From a virus, in IMG/VR virus record IMGVR_UViG_3300020190_004843, positions 85,093 to 149,092 of that record: a DNA stretch of 64,000 nt. One strand, 5' to 3'. The notes beneath the pieces are model-generated. The model worked only from the letters and a program-made list of their open reading frames with translations. It did no database searches and was not told the DNA's origin. Positions 9,166 through 17,682 of the stretch are shown piece by piece. How positions within the stretch are numbered: position 1 is the first letter of the stretch; each line of letters opens with the position of its first letter. The position numbers and the translations under genes are program-made.

Positions 9166-9632
9166 TGGCACAGAAAATAGTAAAAATATCAGAGTCACAA
9201 CTAAGTGATATAGTAAAAAAAGTCCTCCAAGAGAATAGAATGGAAAATTACATGACTTTTTCTAATTTGGAGCAAATTAAAAGACAAGCAGATATAATAT
9301 TGAGTATGGATCCTGACATGATTGATTCCATAATTCAAAAAGGTCATGATTGGGCTGATGACCATATTAGTGAAGCTAAAACAAATATGGATCAAGTTTT
9401 TGATTTTTTTATGAATCATATGAGAGTCGAGGATACGTACATCGAATACGAGGATCTTCAGGAGGGAAGGAAAAAAACAGGTACAAAACTTTGTGCCAGA
9501 GGTAAAGCGGCGGCAAAAGCAAAATTCAAAGTTTACCCTTCTGCTTACGCTAATGGGTATGCAGTGTCTGTTTGTAAAGGAAGAATAGCAGGTTTGGATG
9601 GTAATAAGCGTTGCTCAGGAGTCTATTGTTAA
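9165..9632 (+). CDS. Small virion-type protein with N-terminal helix and Cys/Lys-rich tail
   Basis: A 155-residue protein. Residues 1-25 (IVKISESQLSDIVKKVLQE) match a helical leader repeated in several proteins here and end in L-Q-E, a possible prohead-protease site. The C-terminal 50 residues (CARGKAAAKAKFKVYPSAYANG) are a short basic module I associate with phage proteins, with four cysteines. It may be a DNA-binding internal head protein; this is inferred from the leader and charge. Confidence 0.6.
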   Translation: MAQKIVKISESQLSDIVKKVLQENRMENYMTFSNLEQIKRQADIILSMDPDMIDSIIQKGHDWADDHISEAKTNMDQVFDFFMNHMRVEDTYIEYEDLQEGRKKTGTKLCARGKAAAKAKFKVYPSAYANGYAVSVCKGRIAGLDGNKRCSGVYC

Positions 9633-9655
9633 TGATTGAATCTTTCTTATATTTG
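9626..9655 (+). promoter_or_regulatory. Host-type promoter (TTG-N19-TATATTTG)
   Basis: TTG at 9626-9628 and TATATTTG at 9648-9655 match the Bacteroidota -33/-7 pattern. The -7 box ends 4 nt before the ATG at 9660, which predicts a leaderless message. Confidence 0.6.
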
Positions 9656-9659
9656 AATA

Positions 9660-10073
9660 ATGGAGAAAAATAAAGTTGTAGGTTTTTTACCGAGACTTTT
9701 GTATCGGATATTTTTAACTCTGAAGGATAAATTTGATCCCAAGCCACTGATTACTAGTGAGGAAGAATTCGCGTGCGAAATAAGTTTCAAGCTGATTACA
9801 CATCCAAGTTCAAAATTAAGTTTTTCTCCAATCTCTTCCAAAAGGATCATCAAAAACGAATCTTTGAGGATGTACATATTGATAGAGAACCATACGATAC
9901 ATATTATCAATCACACGTATAGTTATACTGTTTATGTACAAAGCACAGAAAACTTTCAAAAACTGAAATATTTGTTCGATGAAAATTTAGAAAAAACAAG
10001 AAACGAACTTGAAAATGAAATTAGGCAGAACATCCAATATTCTCTAAAAACTATACTATCGAGGTTGGATTGA
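9660..10073 (+). CDS. Unknown 137-residue protein
   Basis: No family recognised. It begins MEKNKVVGFLPRLLYRIFLTLKD with an amphipathic, partly hydrophobic N-terminus, then has a beta-rich middle (residues 40-95) and a charged C-terminal helix. It has its own host-type promoter, unlike the virion genes before it, and converges on the minus-strand gene with an 18-bp overlap. Early expression is inferred from the promoter. Confidence 0.55.
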   Translation: MEKNKVVGFLPRLLYRIFLTLKDKFDPKPLITSEEEFACEISFKLITHPSSKLSFSPISSKRIIKNESLRMYILIENHTIHIINHTYSYTVYVQSTENFQKLKYLFDENLEKTRNELENEIRQNIQYSLKTILSRLD

Positions 10074-10763
10074 TTCTCTCAAAACTTTTTTGATTATTTG
10101 TTCTAAACTCTCTTTCCTCGGTTTATACGAGGTCATTACAGGCTTCTGACCCCTACCTGTTTGAGTATCCTTCTTCTCCGCTCTTCTTTTTTGAGAACAT
10201 GCAGATTTTTTCTGTGAGTCAGACATTCTTCTTGCAACCCCCATGGCTCTACATTTTGGATAAGATTTGTCGTCAGCTTGAGGTCTACCACAGGGTGGAT
10301 GTTTACCATTTTTATCTCTACGGCAAATATTAACCCAAGGACCTTGTGGTTGTTTACTACCCTTTGATTTTTTTTTAGTTCCAAACCAAACGGCTAAATC
10401 TTCTTTGAGGATTTTTTCAATATCTTTTTCTTCTTTCATGTCAAACTTTTTTTTGTACTTTTTAACGGTTTCAGGATTATAACCATGAATATTATCACCT
10501 TTATCACTTTTACTATTAGAAACTTTTTTCAACATATTTTTAACCTTCTTATAAAACTTTTCGTCTGTATCTATTTGTTTTTGATTTTGACTCATATCCC
10601 CATCGTACGAATCGTGAGAATTTTTGGGGCTAACGTATTTGGAAACCGCGTTAGTAAATGGTTGAAGACTACTTTTCTTCCAATCTTCAGGACCCATAAT
10701 TATTGGTATCTCATATCTACCAGATCCCTTCGTCCTTGTTGTCTCATTTAGTTTTATAATCAT
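10056..10763 (-). CDS. Virion-type protein with WVNICRR / CGR / YPKCR module (DUF5872-like)
   Basis: A 235-residue basic protein. Residues 128-195 hold WFGTKKKSKGSKQPQGPWVN, then GKHPPCGR, YPKCRAMG and many Arg/Lys, a Cys-containing module I recall as DUF5872-like in phage proteins. The C-terminus ESLEQIIKKVLRES resembles the helical leaders seen elsewhere and contains L-R-E, a possible prohead-protease site. The late-type box 10 nt upstream and strong positive charge suggest a packaged internal protein. Function is unknown. Confidence 0.6.
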   Translation of the reverse strand: MIIKLNETTRTKGSGRYEIPIIMGPEDWKKSSLQPFTNAVSKYVSPKNSHDSYDGDMSQNQKQIDTDEKFYKKVKNMLKKVSNSKSDKGDNIHGYNPETVKKYKKKFDMKEEKDIEKILKEDLAVWFGTKKKSKGSKQPQGPWVNICRRDKNGKHPPCGRPQADDKSYPKCRAMGVARRMSDSQKKSACSQKRRAEKKDTQTGRGQKPVMTSYKPRKESLEQIIKKVLRESIQPR

Positions 10764-10773
10764 ACTCTTATAT

Positions 10774-10781
10774 TATAAATA
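10774..10781 (-). promoter_or_regulatory. Late-type promoter box TATTTATA (minus strand)
   Basis: Exact octamer on the minus strand, 10 nt before the ATG at 10763. Confidence 0.6.
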
Positions 10782-10797
10782 TTGAAATAAGAAGATT

Positions 10798-11007
10798 ATG
10801 ACAGGAACAACAGAATCATATTTTTTATTTGAGACCATTCAATACAAGGATAATAAGTCTTTGGGTATTTTTCTTGACAATCTAAAAAAAGAACAAGCAC
10901 TTATGATTGTGTCAGAAGCCCTGAGACACGGGTTTAGAAACGGTCTATTCGATTTGAATGAAAGTGAATCGATATCAAGATCATTGAGGATACTCGAACA
11001 AAATTAG
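10798..11007 (+). CDS. Small protein of unknown function
   Basis: A 69-residue, mostly helical protein (LGIFLDNLKKEQALMIVSEA, then a Ser-Glu-rich tail). No family recognised. It is divergent from the virion gene at 10763 and shares the 34-bp gap. No clear Shine-Dalgarno or TAnnTTTG box precedes it. Supported mainly by length, composition and position. Confidence 0.45.
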   Translation: MTGTTESYFLFETIQYKDNKSLGIFLDNLKKEQALMIVSEALRHGFRNGLFDLNESESISRSLRILEQN

Positions 11008-11023
11008 AAAGGGCTATTTTCAT

Positions 11024-11100
11024 AAATTCTGATACTTGTAGACAAACTGGTCTTGGAAACCAAAGTTGTGGGGTGTATCCGTTCGACTCCGACCACAGTT
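11024..11100 (+). tRNA. tRNA-like remnant (class II type, possibly Ser-GGA)
   Basis: The segment contains D-arm-like TTGTAGACAAACTGG, an anticodon-arm-like CTTGGAAACC and a T-loop-like GTTCGACTCC ending in ACCACAGTT. The spacing suggests a long variable arm. The acceptor and T stems do not pair well, so this is probably a decayed or heavily altered tRNA. The rest of the 11008-11306 gap shows no gene. Confidence 0.3.
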
Positions 11101-11306
11101 AATTGCAATTACATCCCTTTAGGACTATTATCTTTATCCTCTCAAGGTATATCACAAATTTATTATTAGTGTCTTAAAAAGGTTTAAAACCATATCTAAC
11201 TGTTTCTTATGACAATACCTGTATGATGAAACTGAAATACTCTTATATTTTTAGAGATTTTTTTTATTTTTGAGCAAATTTATTTAATATTGCACAAAAT
11301 AATCTT

Positions 11307-11723
11307 ATGAAAAAAATTATATTACTTTTATTTGTATGCCCTTTATTTTTCATAAATGTTGCTGCACAAATAAAAAAAGAAAATGCTCCAGTTCTAAAAT
11401 ACGTTGATTCAATTATCGGAAAGCACGTGACCTTTGTTTCTTGGTACAACAAAAAGGACACGATTAAGGTAACACAATTAAGAATTTTTGATTTTGAAAA
11501 AAAGATATATTTAGATTACTATGAAGATGATATCAAAAAATTGTATCCAATCTTATTCAGGGGTTTTACAATTAAGGTAGATACTCCACTTAGTAGTGCC
11601 GACTGGAGCTACATTATAAATCTTGATTTCATCCACGCCATCTATTTTTTGAATAGGACCTATCTTATGAACTCCTTTCCCCATTTCGGAAGTAAGGATA
11701 CCCCATGGGAAATATTCACCTAA
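11307..11723 (+). CDS. Secreted protein of unknown function, overlapping the antisense gene
   Basis: A 138-residue frame starting MKKIILLLFVCPLFFINVAAQ, a clear signal peptide with cleavage likely after Ala. The body has no recognised fold. A TATTTTTG box at about 11265-11275 matches TAnnTTTG upstream. The last 171 bp lie over the 3' end of the minus-strand gene ending at 11553, a large convergent overlap. The C-terminus may be an extension caused by a lost stop. Periplasmic or surface location is inferred from the signal. Confidence 0.55.
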   Translation: MKKIILLLFVCPLFFINVAAQIKKENAPVLKYVDSIIGKHVTFVSWYNKKDTIKVTQLRIFDFEKKIYLDYYEDDIKKLYPILFRGFTIKVDTPLSSADWSYIINLDFIHAIYFLNRTYLMNSFPHFGSKDTPWEIFT

Positions 11724-12779
11724 GTCTGACAATAATCTTTTCTTTTTACCCGACCTGTCAAATCTATTGAAAGCATCCATATATTGACTATTAGACAAAG
11801 AAGAGTTGGGTCCAAAAGTATTTCGGAAACTTTCAGATAGTCCCCATTTCTTCATTTCATCTAATGAATCAATTATTCTCGAATCATTTGAATTCAAACC
11901 TGTAATTTTATTATCACCCATTTGAGCAGGTAAATCAGCGTTACCAAATTTCGATCTCAAAGAGGTGCCCAAGAAAATCCTATAAGGATCAGTATTGAGA
12001 CCTCTAAATAATGTATCACCATAAATCTTACCATTGTATTCAAAATAAATGATATCAGGCATATTAATAGTTTCAATTGTAATATAAACAAGACCCTCTC
12101 CTCTATTCAACTTCCAAGGAACTATTTGAGTAAAATCTAAATCAGCCATCAAATACCCACCTTCATTTTTTAGCGGTTCCGTATTACACAAAAATTTTGT
12201 TTTCACTACTTCTGTAGTTTTAGAACCTGAACCCGTGATATCAAAATTTACAAACTGCTCTTCTCTGTATTTTCTCTTTTTATCGGGGTTGTTTTGGTCA
12301 CCTCTTTTATATGGTGTTTCCCCTATTTTTACATGATCAACATCGGGAGGTATAGAAATAACAAGTGTGCCTTTTTTTACAAAATAAGGGAATATTTCTT
12401 CAAAATATTTTTTTATGCTTCTGGCTCTTTCTAATGCCAAACTCCCTTTTTTTTCGAATCCTTTCGGATTTGTAACTTGGGACTCTCCCGCAGATACATT
12501 CACAATGAATTTATTAGCATCAGTTTTATCAATAAAATCTTCGATTTGAGGTTTTAATCTTTGAATCTCTGATTTTACAGAGGGTGAGTCATAAACCCCA
12601 TACTCGAATTTGTCTCCGAGCTTCTGTGTTGGAAAATATTTTTCTTCCGTTTTTTTGTCGATACCAATTACAACCTCTGTCTGTTCTCTCAGAATATAAT
12701 GATTTTTTGTTGCGATTTTATGTAAATTTAAAATCCTTAGAACTTCATTCGAATCAATATTCAAATTTTGTTTTATCAT
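11553..12779 (-). CDS. Putative virion protein with OmpA-like segment
   Basis: A 408-residue protein. The N-terminal 33 residues form a helical leader ending I-L-R-E, a possible prohead-protease site. About residues 84-130 (FIVNVSAGESQVT, then LALERARSIKKYFEE) resemble the OmpA-type peptidoglycan-binding pattern of a strand followed by N/L-x2-x-RA-x2-V-x2-Y/F. The remaining 280 residues are unassigned. It is transcribed from its own late-type box 3 nt before the ATG, after the capsid-gene terminator. A role in cell-wall contact is inferred. Confidence 0.55.
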   Translation of the reverse strand: MIKQNLNIDSNEVLRILNLHKIATKNHYILREQTEVVIGIDKKTEEKYFPTQKLGDKFEYGVYDSPSVKSEIQRLKPQIEDFIDKTDANKFIVNVSAGESQVTNPKGFEKKGSLALERARSIKKYFEEIFPYFVKKGTLVISIPPDVDHVKIGETPYKRGDQNNPDKKRKYREEQFVNFDITGSGSKTTEVVKTKFLCNTEPLKNEGGYLMADLDFTQIVPWKLNRGEGLVYITIETINMPDIIYFEYNGKIYGDTLFRGLNTDPYRIFLGTSLRSKFGNADLPAQMGDNKITGLNSNDSRIIDSLDEMKKWGLSESFRNTFGPNSSLSNSQYMDAFNRFDRSGKKKRLLSDLGEYFPWGILTSEMGKGVHKIGPIQKIDGVDEIKIYNVAPVGTTKWSIYLNCKTPE

Positions 12780-12782
12780 GTT

Positions 12783-12790
12783 TATAAATA
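12783..12790 (-). promoter_or_regulatory. Late-type promoter box TATTTATA (minus strand)
   Basis: Exact octamer ending 3 nt before the ATG at 12779, placed directly behind the gp23 terminator. A leaderless transcript is predicted. Confidence 0.65.
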
Positions 12791-12804
12791 TAAAAATAAA
12801 AAAA

Positions 12805-12826
12805 AAAGGGTCCCGAAGGACCCTTT
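12805..12826 (-). terminator. Rho-independent terminator after the capsid gene
   Basis: AAAGGGTCC-CGAA-GGACCCTTT hairpin. On the minus strand it is followed by a run of ten T, so it should end the gp23 transcript. Confidence 0.8.
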
Positions 12827-12846
12827 AATATTTTGGTTAGACCATA

Positions 12847-14649
12847 TTATCTTAACTCTCTCAAATCAAATGTTCTAACTCCATCAACTGTGATTCTACC
12901 ATAGAAACGGTTGTTAACCATTTTCTTAGCGTATCTAGTCATGATACCCTTGATAGGTGTGAAGTTGAATGGGTTATACATTGTTGGAGTAAGTTGTAAA
13001 GGTACATATGGTGCGTAGATATAACCTGTGTCAAGTAATGATGTTCCTTTATGACCCAATAACACTTGGTTTGCTGGGAAGTAAGGATCTCTATAAACTT
13101 GATATCTACCAGAAAGAGAACCAACTCTTTCAATACCCATGTTGTATTGATCTTGCTCAGGAGCCGCGTTTGATACGTGGAAATATTCCAAATCATCAAA
13201 AATTGCACTGATTTCAGAAGATACAACGATCCAGTTAGCACCACCTCTTAGAGTTGATTTGTGGATCTGAGCTGAAATTTGGTTGATTGCTGTGATAAGC
13301 GTCTGGTTCCAGTCCTTTTGTGTATAAGGTACTGCATTGCTACCCAATTGCTTCCATCCGTTATAGTTCCATCTTAAGTTCCAAGCTGCACCTTTTCTAA
13401 GGTCTCTTAGGATCTCTCTATCGATTTCAGCTGCAACTTGCTCTGATAATAGAGCAGTTAATTCAGCTTCAGCATCGATGTTGTGGAATGCCGCAACGTC
13501 TTGAGCCAATTCAGGTGACCATTGAGCTCTTAGTTTTCTTTCAGTTACAGATACTGTTACAGCCTGTAGATCGAAAGAAACCTCACCCAATCTGTCTTCG
13601 AATTCCATTTCTTTGTAAACTCTATACTTACACTTGAATGCTTGGTTGTAGTCTGTGTTCACTGTTGTAGTGAATCCAGAATAACCATCAAGTGAAGAAG
13701 AAGTTACTTCACAAGGAACTTGAAGATCAGCTTCAAGATAAATTACGCCATTAGCATCGCATATGTTGTTGTAAGATCCACCATTACCTGTTGAAGGGAA
13801 TGAAGTAGTTGCTTGTCCACCGTATTGTACAATACCTTGTCCGTAAACCTGAGTTACAACTCTGAATAATACTGGTGAGTTAACACCTGAGAATCCATTA
13901 GCGGTTGCATTAGTGATTGGAAGAACTTGTAAAGAAGATAAGAAAGCTTCAGTATCTTGTTCGTTACCGTCTGGTCCGATCAATTGACCTTGACCTGCAC
14001 TGTTGAAACCTGAGAGTGCCATGATTACTTTTCTGTAAGTACCTGCAACGTATCCTGATTGGATTAGAGCACTTCCTGCAGAATTCCATACTTGCGTAGA
14101 AGCTGTAATGGTCTCTGCCGAAAATGTACCTTTGGAATAATCGAATAGACCTGGGGGATCCAAATCTGGTTCGTTACCCTCATAGAAAAGATCATAAAGA
14201 TCTTTATCGTATTGGTTGTAACCAGCATTTTGTGATGACGGTCCGTTAGGTGCCCCAAACGGTGCATAGTGATCACCACCATTTGTAGGTAATAATTCAT
14301 CCGGAGACTGATATCTCTGAATGTGAGGTACGAAGTAGAACAACTTACCAATTGGTAGGTTCATAGCTTGTACTGAAACGATATCGTTAGCTAAAAGTTT
14401 AGAGAAAACTCTTCTAACGATTGGGAAAACTACAGTTTCGAAAGAACCTGATGAGTCAGTTGTAGCTGCTTCATTGATCAAATATGATGCTTGGTTTTCG
14501 AAAAGCTGAGCGATGTTTTCCTTTTGGTGACCTTTAAGACCCTCTAAGAATCCTAATTTGTCCCATTTGTTGATAGTGTCTTCCTTGATAACTTTAAGGT
14601 GCTTAAGACCGATGTTACCAACGAGACCTGATTCTAATAATGCTCCCAT
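12847..14649 (-). CDS. Major capsid protein, gp23-like
   Basis: A 600-residue protein of T4-type capsid length. The N-terminal prosequence has KENIAQLFENQ (43-53), matching the IFENQ region of T4 gp23. LINE-AATT at 57-64 is a good equivalent of the T4 maturation site (LTE-A), predicting cleavage after Glu60. After it come FPIVRRVFSKLLANDIVSVQ and PIGKLFYF, typical of the gp23 core start; T4-like WSPELAQD-type segments appear near 390. It lies downstream of the scaffold gene and ends at a strong terminator, consistent with very high expression. No TATTTATA box is immediately upstream, so it is likely read from the scaffold promoter. Confidence 0.9.
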   Translation of the reverse strand: MGALLESGLVGNIGLKHLKVIKEDTINKWDKLGFLEGLKGHQKENIAQLFENQASYLINEAATTDSSGSFETVVFPIVRRVFSKLLANDIVSVQAMNLPIGKLFYFVPHIQRYQSPDELLPTNGGDHYAPFGAPNGPSSQNAGYNQYDKDLYDLFYEGNEPDLDPPGLFDYSKGTFSAETITASTQVWNSAGSALIQSGYVAGTYRKVIMALSGFNSAGQGQLIGPDGNEQDTEAFLSSLQVLPITNATANGFSGVNSPVLFRVVTQVYGQGIVQYGGQATTSFPSTGNGGSYNNICDANGVIYLEADLQVPCEVTSSSLDGYSGFTTTVNTDYNQAFKCKYRVYKEMEFEDRLGEVSFDLQAVTVSVTERKLRAQWSPELAQDVAAFHNIDAEAELTALLSEQVAAEIDREILRDLRKGAAWNLRWNYNGWKQLGSNAVPYTQKDWNQTLITAINQISAQIHKSTLRGGANWIVVSSEISAIFDDLEYFHVSNAAPEQDQYNMGIERVGSLSGRYQVYRDPYFPANQVLLGHKGTSLLDTGYIYAPYVPLQLTPTMYNPFNFTPIKGIMTRYAKKMVNNRFYGRITVDGVRTFDLRELR

Positions 14650-14678
14650 TTTTTATTTTTTTTTGTTTTTATATTTTA

Positions 14679-16319
14679 TTATCCAATCTTATTCATAAGA
14701 TCCTTAATTCTTAAGAATTGAGGTGCTTCGTAAGTCTTGGTTTCTATTAGATTTGTTGCTGACCCAGTAGATACAACCTTTTCGATTTTACCAACTGATT
14801 CGTTGATAGATTTAGAAGGTGTTGTTTCAGTTTGTGACAACTCATCTTTTAGAGTTTTGTATAGGTTTTTAGATTCTTTCAATGATTCAACACTATCAAA
14901 TCTTCTAAGGATGTTAATTTTTTCCTTTTTAGTTGTAGTATGTTCTGTGAATAATCTAGTAGCGTAAGCTAAATTTGAATTGAAGATTGCAACTTCATTT
15001 AGTTTCGATCTGAAAATGTTAAGTGCTTTTCTGTACTCTTCATTTTTTTCTCTAAGTTGTTTCACTTCTACTTCAAGGGATTCGTATGTGAGGTTTCTGT
15101 TATTAGTAATACCTTTTCTTAGACCTCTCGAATTATCCGCTGATCCAAACCCGTAAGTTCTAGCAGCTTCTTTGGTTTCTCTTTTTTCGAAACCAGCATC
15201 ATCTCTACGAGCCTTAGTGGTTTTAAGGTTTTTCGAAGCAATTTTACCATGCTTCATTGATAACCTTTCATCCTCTTTGTCTTTGTATCCTTGACCTTCT
15301 TTTGTCTCTGCTTTAACAACTTTGGATTTTCCCTCCATATTTTCACCTTTCTTGTATTCAAATTTAGGTTTACCCATACCAACGCCTTTTGTTCCTTGCT
15401 TCATTTTCTTTGGTGATTTGTATTCAGTCTCACCGTCATATTTGAAGTCAGGTTTTCCGATGCCCTTACCTACTGGTTTTACGGCCATCTTAGCCTCTTT
15501 TACTCCGACCTTTTCATGGTCGTAAGATTCTTCAGTTGTGTCAATGTCGAATTGCATTTCTTCGTCTTCTTCTTCAATGTTATGATGCATTCCTTCATAG
15601 GTATCCTCTTCGATTTCTTCAATCTCTTCCTCTTCCTCAATATCATCATCTTCCTCAATATCATCATCTTCGTCAAGACTAATCTCATAAACAATTTCAT
15701 CAACTTCTTCGTCTTCGTTATCATCCTCTTCTAAAGAATGATCGGAATCGAAAAGTTTGTCAACGATCATGTCAATGTTTTCATCACTTACAGTATTCAT
15801 GTCGGGTCCATCAGAATCCACATCCATGTCCTCCTCCATGTCATCTTGTTCGACTGTTTCTTCTTTCATAGATTCTCCTAATTTAACAAGGTATTCAGCG
15901 TCCTGATTGTTATCAGTAATATGAATATCATTACCATCTTTTTTAACGATGATTCCATCTTCTTCGCCCATTGCTTTAAAAATTTTAAGAATTTCTTCGT
16001 CAGATGCTCCTGTTAAGTCTATAGGACTTTCAGAATCCATATCCATGTCCATCTCAATGTCCATGTCCATTTCATCTTCATTATCAACCTCAGTATCCAT
16101 TTCATCTTCATCAGAATCCATTTCATCATCAGTATCTACTTCTGAGTCTAAGTCAACCTCATCTTCATCGTCTTGCTCCGATAGAGATTCTTTTACTAAT
16201 TGCCCGATTTCTTCTTTCATTGTAGAACGAAGTATTCCTTTTGCATTCTCGGCGATTGCTTGTTCAACATTTTTCATTTGAATCAACGCCTCTTCAACAA
16301 TTGATTTATTTTCTTGCAT
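14679..16319 (-). CDS. Prohead core scaffold protein, gp22-like (very acidic)
   Basis: A 546-residue protein. Residues 50-260 are extraordinarily rich in Asp and Glu, including repeated D-E-M-D and D-M-D units, followed by a Lys/Gly-rich stretch (270-400) and a coiled-coil C-terminus (about 415-500). Position between protease and capsid genes matches T4 gene 22, the scaffold core protein degraded by the prohead protease. It is twice the length of T4 gp22 (about 269 residues). The identity is inferred from order and composition. The N-terminal helix ends ESLSEQ, a possible cleavage site. Confidence 0.7.
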   Translation of the reverse strand: MQENKSIVEEALIQMKNVEQAIAENAKGILRSTMKEEIGQLVKESLSEQDDEDEVDLDSEVDTDDEMDSDEDEMDTEVDNEDEMDMDIEMDMDMDSESPIDLTGASDEEILKIFKAMGEEDGIIVKKDGNDIHITDNNQDAEYLVKLGESMKEETVEQDDMEEDMDVDSDGPDMNTVSDENIDMIVDKLFDSDHSLEEDDNEDEEVDEIVYEISLDEDDDIEEDDDIEEEEEIEEIEEDTYEGMHHNIEEEDEEMQFDIDTTEESYDHEKVGVKEAKMAVKPVGKGIGKPDFKYDGETEYKSPKKMKQGTKGVGMGKPKFEYKKGENMEGKSKVVKAETKEGQGYKDKEDERLSMKHGKIASKNLKTTKARRDDAGFEKRETKEAARTYGFGSADNSRGLRKGITNNRNLTYESLEVEVKQLREKNEEYRKALNIFRSKLNEVAIFNSNLAYATRLFTEHTTTKKEKINILRRFDSVESLKESKNLYKTLKDELSQTETTPSKSINESVGKIEKVVSTGSATNLIETKTYEAPQFLRIKDLMNKIG

Positions 16320-16342
16320 AATAAATTGTTATTATTTTAACT

Positions 16343-16350
16343 TATAAATA
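16343..16350 (-). promoter_or_regulatory. Late-type promoter box TATTTATA (minus strand)
   Basis: Exact octamer 23 nt before the scaffold ATG. Probably drives the scaffold and capsid genes. Confidence 0.6.
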
Positions 16351-16375
16351 GTGTGTTAATTGAAAAAATTTCGTT

Positions 16376-16687
16376 TTACGCTAACACAATTTGAGTTTTT
16401 TGAAATCTCTGTATTGTTGCGTCAGGATAGTTTGAACTGACCCAACTCAAAACGTTAGATTCTGTTGTATCAAACACGATAAGACTTCTAAAAGAACCTG
16501 AATCATTTAGTTCCACAGTAAAACCTGAACCGGTTGGATCATTTTTCACTATTTCTACCTCGTACTTGATTAGATTATATTGTGCCAATCCAAGAGATTG
16601 TGCCAAATTTATACCATTTTGAATAGTACCGTTTTCAATCACTTTTTTTGGAGAATCTGATATAGGAGAAGTTAATAGGATATTCAT
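16376..16687 (-). CDS. Small unknown protein in the head cluster
   Basis: A 103-residue protein beginning MNILLTSPISDSPKK, with a beta-rich middle (ELNDSGSFRSLIVFD). No family recognised. It has its own late-type box 10 nt upstream and sits between the protease block and the scaffold gene, where T4 has its small head genes. A head-associated role is inferred from position. Confidence 0.55.
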   Translation of the reverse strand: MNILLTSPISDSPKKVIENGTIQNGINLAQSLGLAQYNLIKYEVEIVKNDPTGSGFTVELNDSGSFRSLIVFDTTESNVLSWVSSNYPDATIQRFQKTQIVLA

Positions 16688-16697
16688 AATTTTTTTT

Positions 16698-16705
16698 TAT
16701 AAATA
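16698..16705 (-). promoter_or_regulatory. Late-type promoter box TATTTATA (minus strand)
   Basis: Exact octamer 10 nt before the ATG at 16687, directly after the upstream terminator. Confidence 0.6.
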
Positions 16706-16719
16706 TCACCAAATAAAAA

Positions 16720-16740
16720 AAGTGGTCTCAAACCACTTTT
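16720..16740 (-). terminator. Rho-independent terminator
   Basis: AAAGTGGT-CTCA-ACCACTTT-type hairpin followed on the minus strand by T7. It overlaps the stop codon of the gene ending at 16739. Confidence 0.75.
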
Positions 16741-16948
16741 AATTAATTACTTCATCAATTTTACTTTCAGATACCGAGGTGATCCTCCATTCATTTGAGA
16801 AACCTTCGAATCTATTTGTAACTTTAGCTTCAACATCGGTTACCGAAAAACCTTTAACAAGTTTTTCTTCTTTGATTTTTTTAATTTTTCCTGTGTTTTC
16901 ATCAGGTAAATCATAAGTAATTTTTGCAACAAAAAATTTTTCGTTCAT
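16739..16948 (-). CDS. DUF4494-like small protein
   Basis: A 69-residue protein. The pattern FFVAKITYDLPDENTGK, then EEKLVKGFSVTDVEAKV, resembles DUF4494, a small family I associate with Bacteroidota and their phages; function is unknown. It follows the protease gene by 9 bp in the same direction and ends in a terminator, so it closes the protease transcript. Confidence 0.55.
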   Translation of the reverse strand: MNEKFFVAKITYDLPDENTGKIKKIKEEKLVKGFSVTDVEAKVTNRFEGFSNEWRITSVSESKIDEVIN

Positions 16949-16957
16949 GGTTTAGAA

Positions 16958-17671
16958 TTATCTATCTAAATAATCGGTGAGTTTTTTCATTAAATCAATA
17001 GACTTATTTCCTTCAATTTTTACCTCAGTAATTTTCTCCTCCTCTAAATTTTCTTCATATTTCATTCTATCTTCAACATTCGGGAATAAATATGCTCCTG
17101 GTGTTGACGGTGATGAAACAAGATCAAAACATATTAGTTCGAAGTCATCTTGTACTTCATTCCTCTCCCCTATTTTTTTCAAGGATCCAACGCCACGAGA
17201 TGATACTCCCATAGTGACTCCTTGTCTTAAAAGATTTGCTGCGATATCTCCTTTGGTGGACACAATGCCACTCTCATGAAAACCTGGAGATGTTAATAAT
17301 TTTAATTTACCCATTAAAATATTACCTTCCCACCATATGTCAGTAATTATGTGTGATACTCTGTCAAGATCAATTAACGAAGACTCAGGGTGATTTAATT
17401 CAGAAGTTGATAGTCCTTTTTTGATTGTGTTTTTATATTTTTCTGCCTCTCTCTTTAGTATGGTCTCGGGATAAAATCTTCCATTTCTGTTAGCTGTATT
17501 ATATTTTTGGAGTACAGCATAAAATTCGAATGGTTTTTTGTAGTCTCTATCTTGAGCTTCTTTCAAAATAGATTCATTCAACTTATCTAATGGAGATAGA
17601 TATCCAGCATCATCCTCAATCAAAATTCCTTTTCCTGTTTCATGTGGTCCAAGTATTTTATATTGTTTCAT
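16958..17671 (-). CDS. Prohead protease, gp21-like (S77-type serine protease)
   Basis: A 237-residue protein. STSELNHPESS (His94) and GVTMGVSSRGVGS (Ser157/158) match the His and Ser sites of the T4 gp21 / herpes-assemblin-fold proteases; NRNGRFYP (71-78) is also characteristic. It cleaves scaffold and capsid proteins inside the prohead, in T4 after (L/I)-x-E. Cluster order (portal, small gene, protease, scaffold, capsid) matches T4. The ATG at 17671 is preferred over an upstream in-frame TTG. A late-type box lies 12 nt upstream. Confidence 0.88.
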   Translation of the reverse strand: MKQYKILGPHETGKGILIEDDAGYLSPLDKLNESILKEAQDRDYKKPFEFYAVLQKYNTANRNGRFYPETILKREAEKYKNTIKKGLSTSELNHPESSLIDLDRVSHIITDIWWEGNILMGKLKLLTSPGFHESGIVSTKGDIAANLLRQGVTMGVSSRGVGSLKKIGERNEVQDDFELICFDLVSSPSTPGAYLFPNVEDRMKYEENLEEEKITEVKIEGNKSIDLMKKLTDYLDR

Positions 17672-17682
17672 CAAAACTTTTT

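Noticed and set aside
15322-16281. Plus-strand Ser/Phe-rich frames opposite the scaffold gene
   Set aside because: They are the complement of the Asp/Glu codon repeats, which naturally yield long Ser-rich frames without stops.
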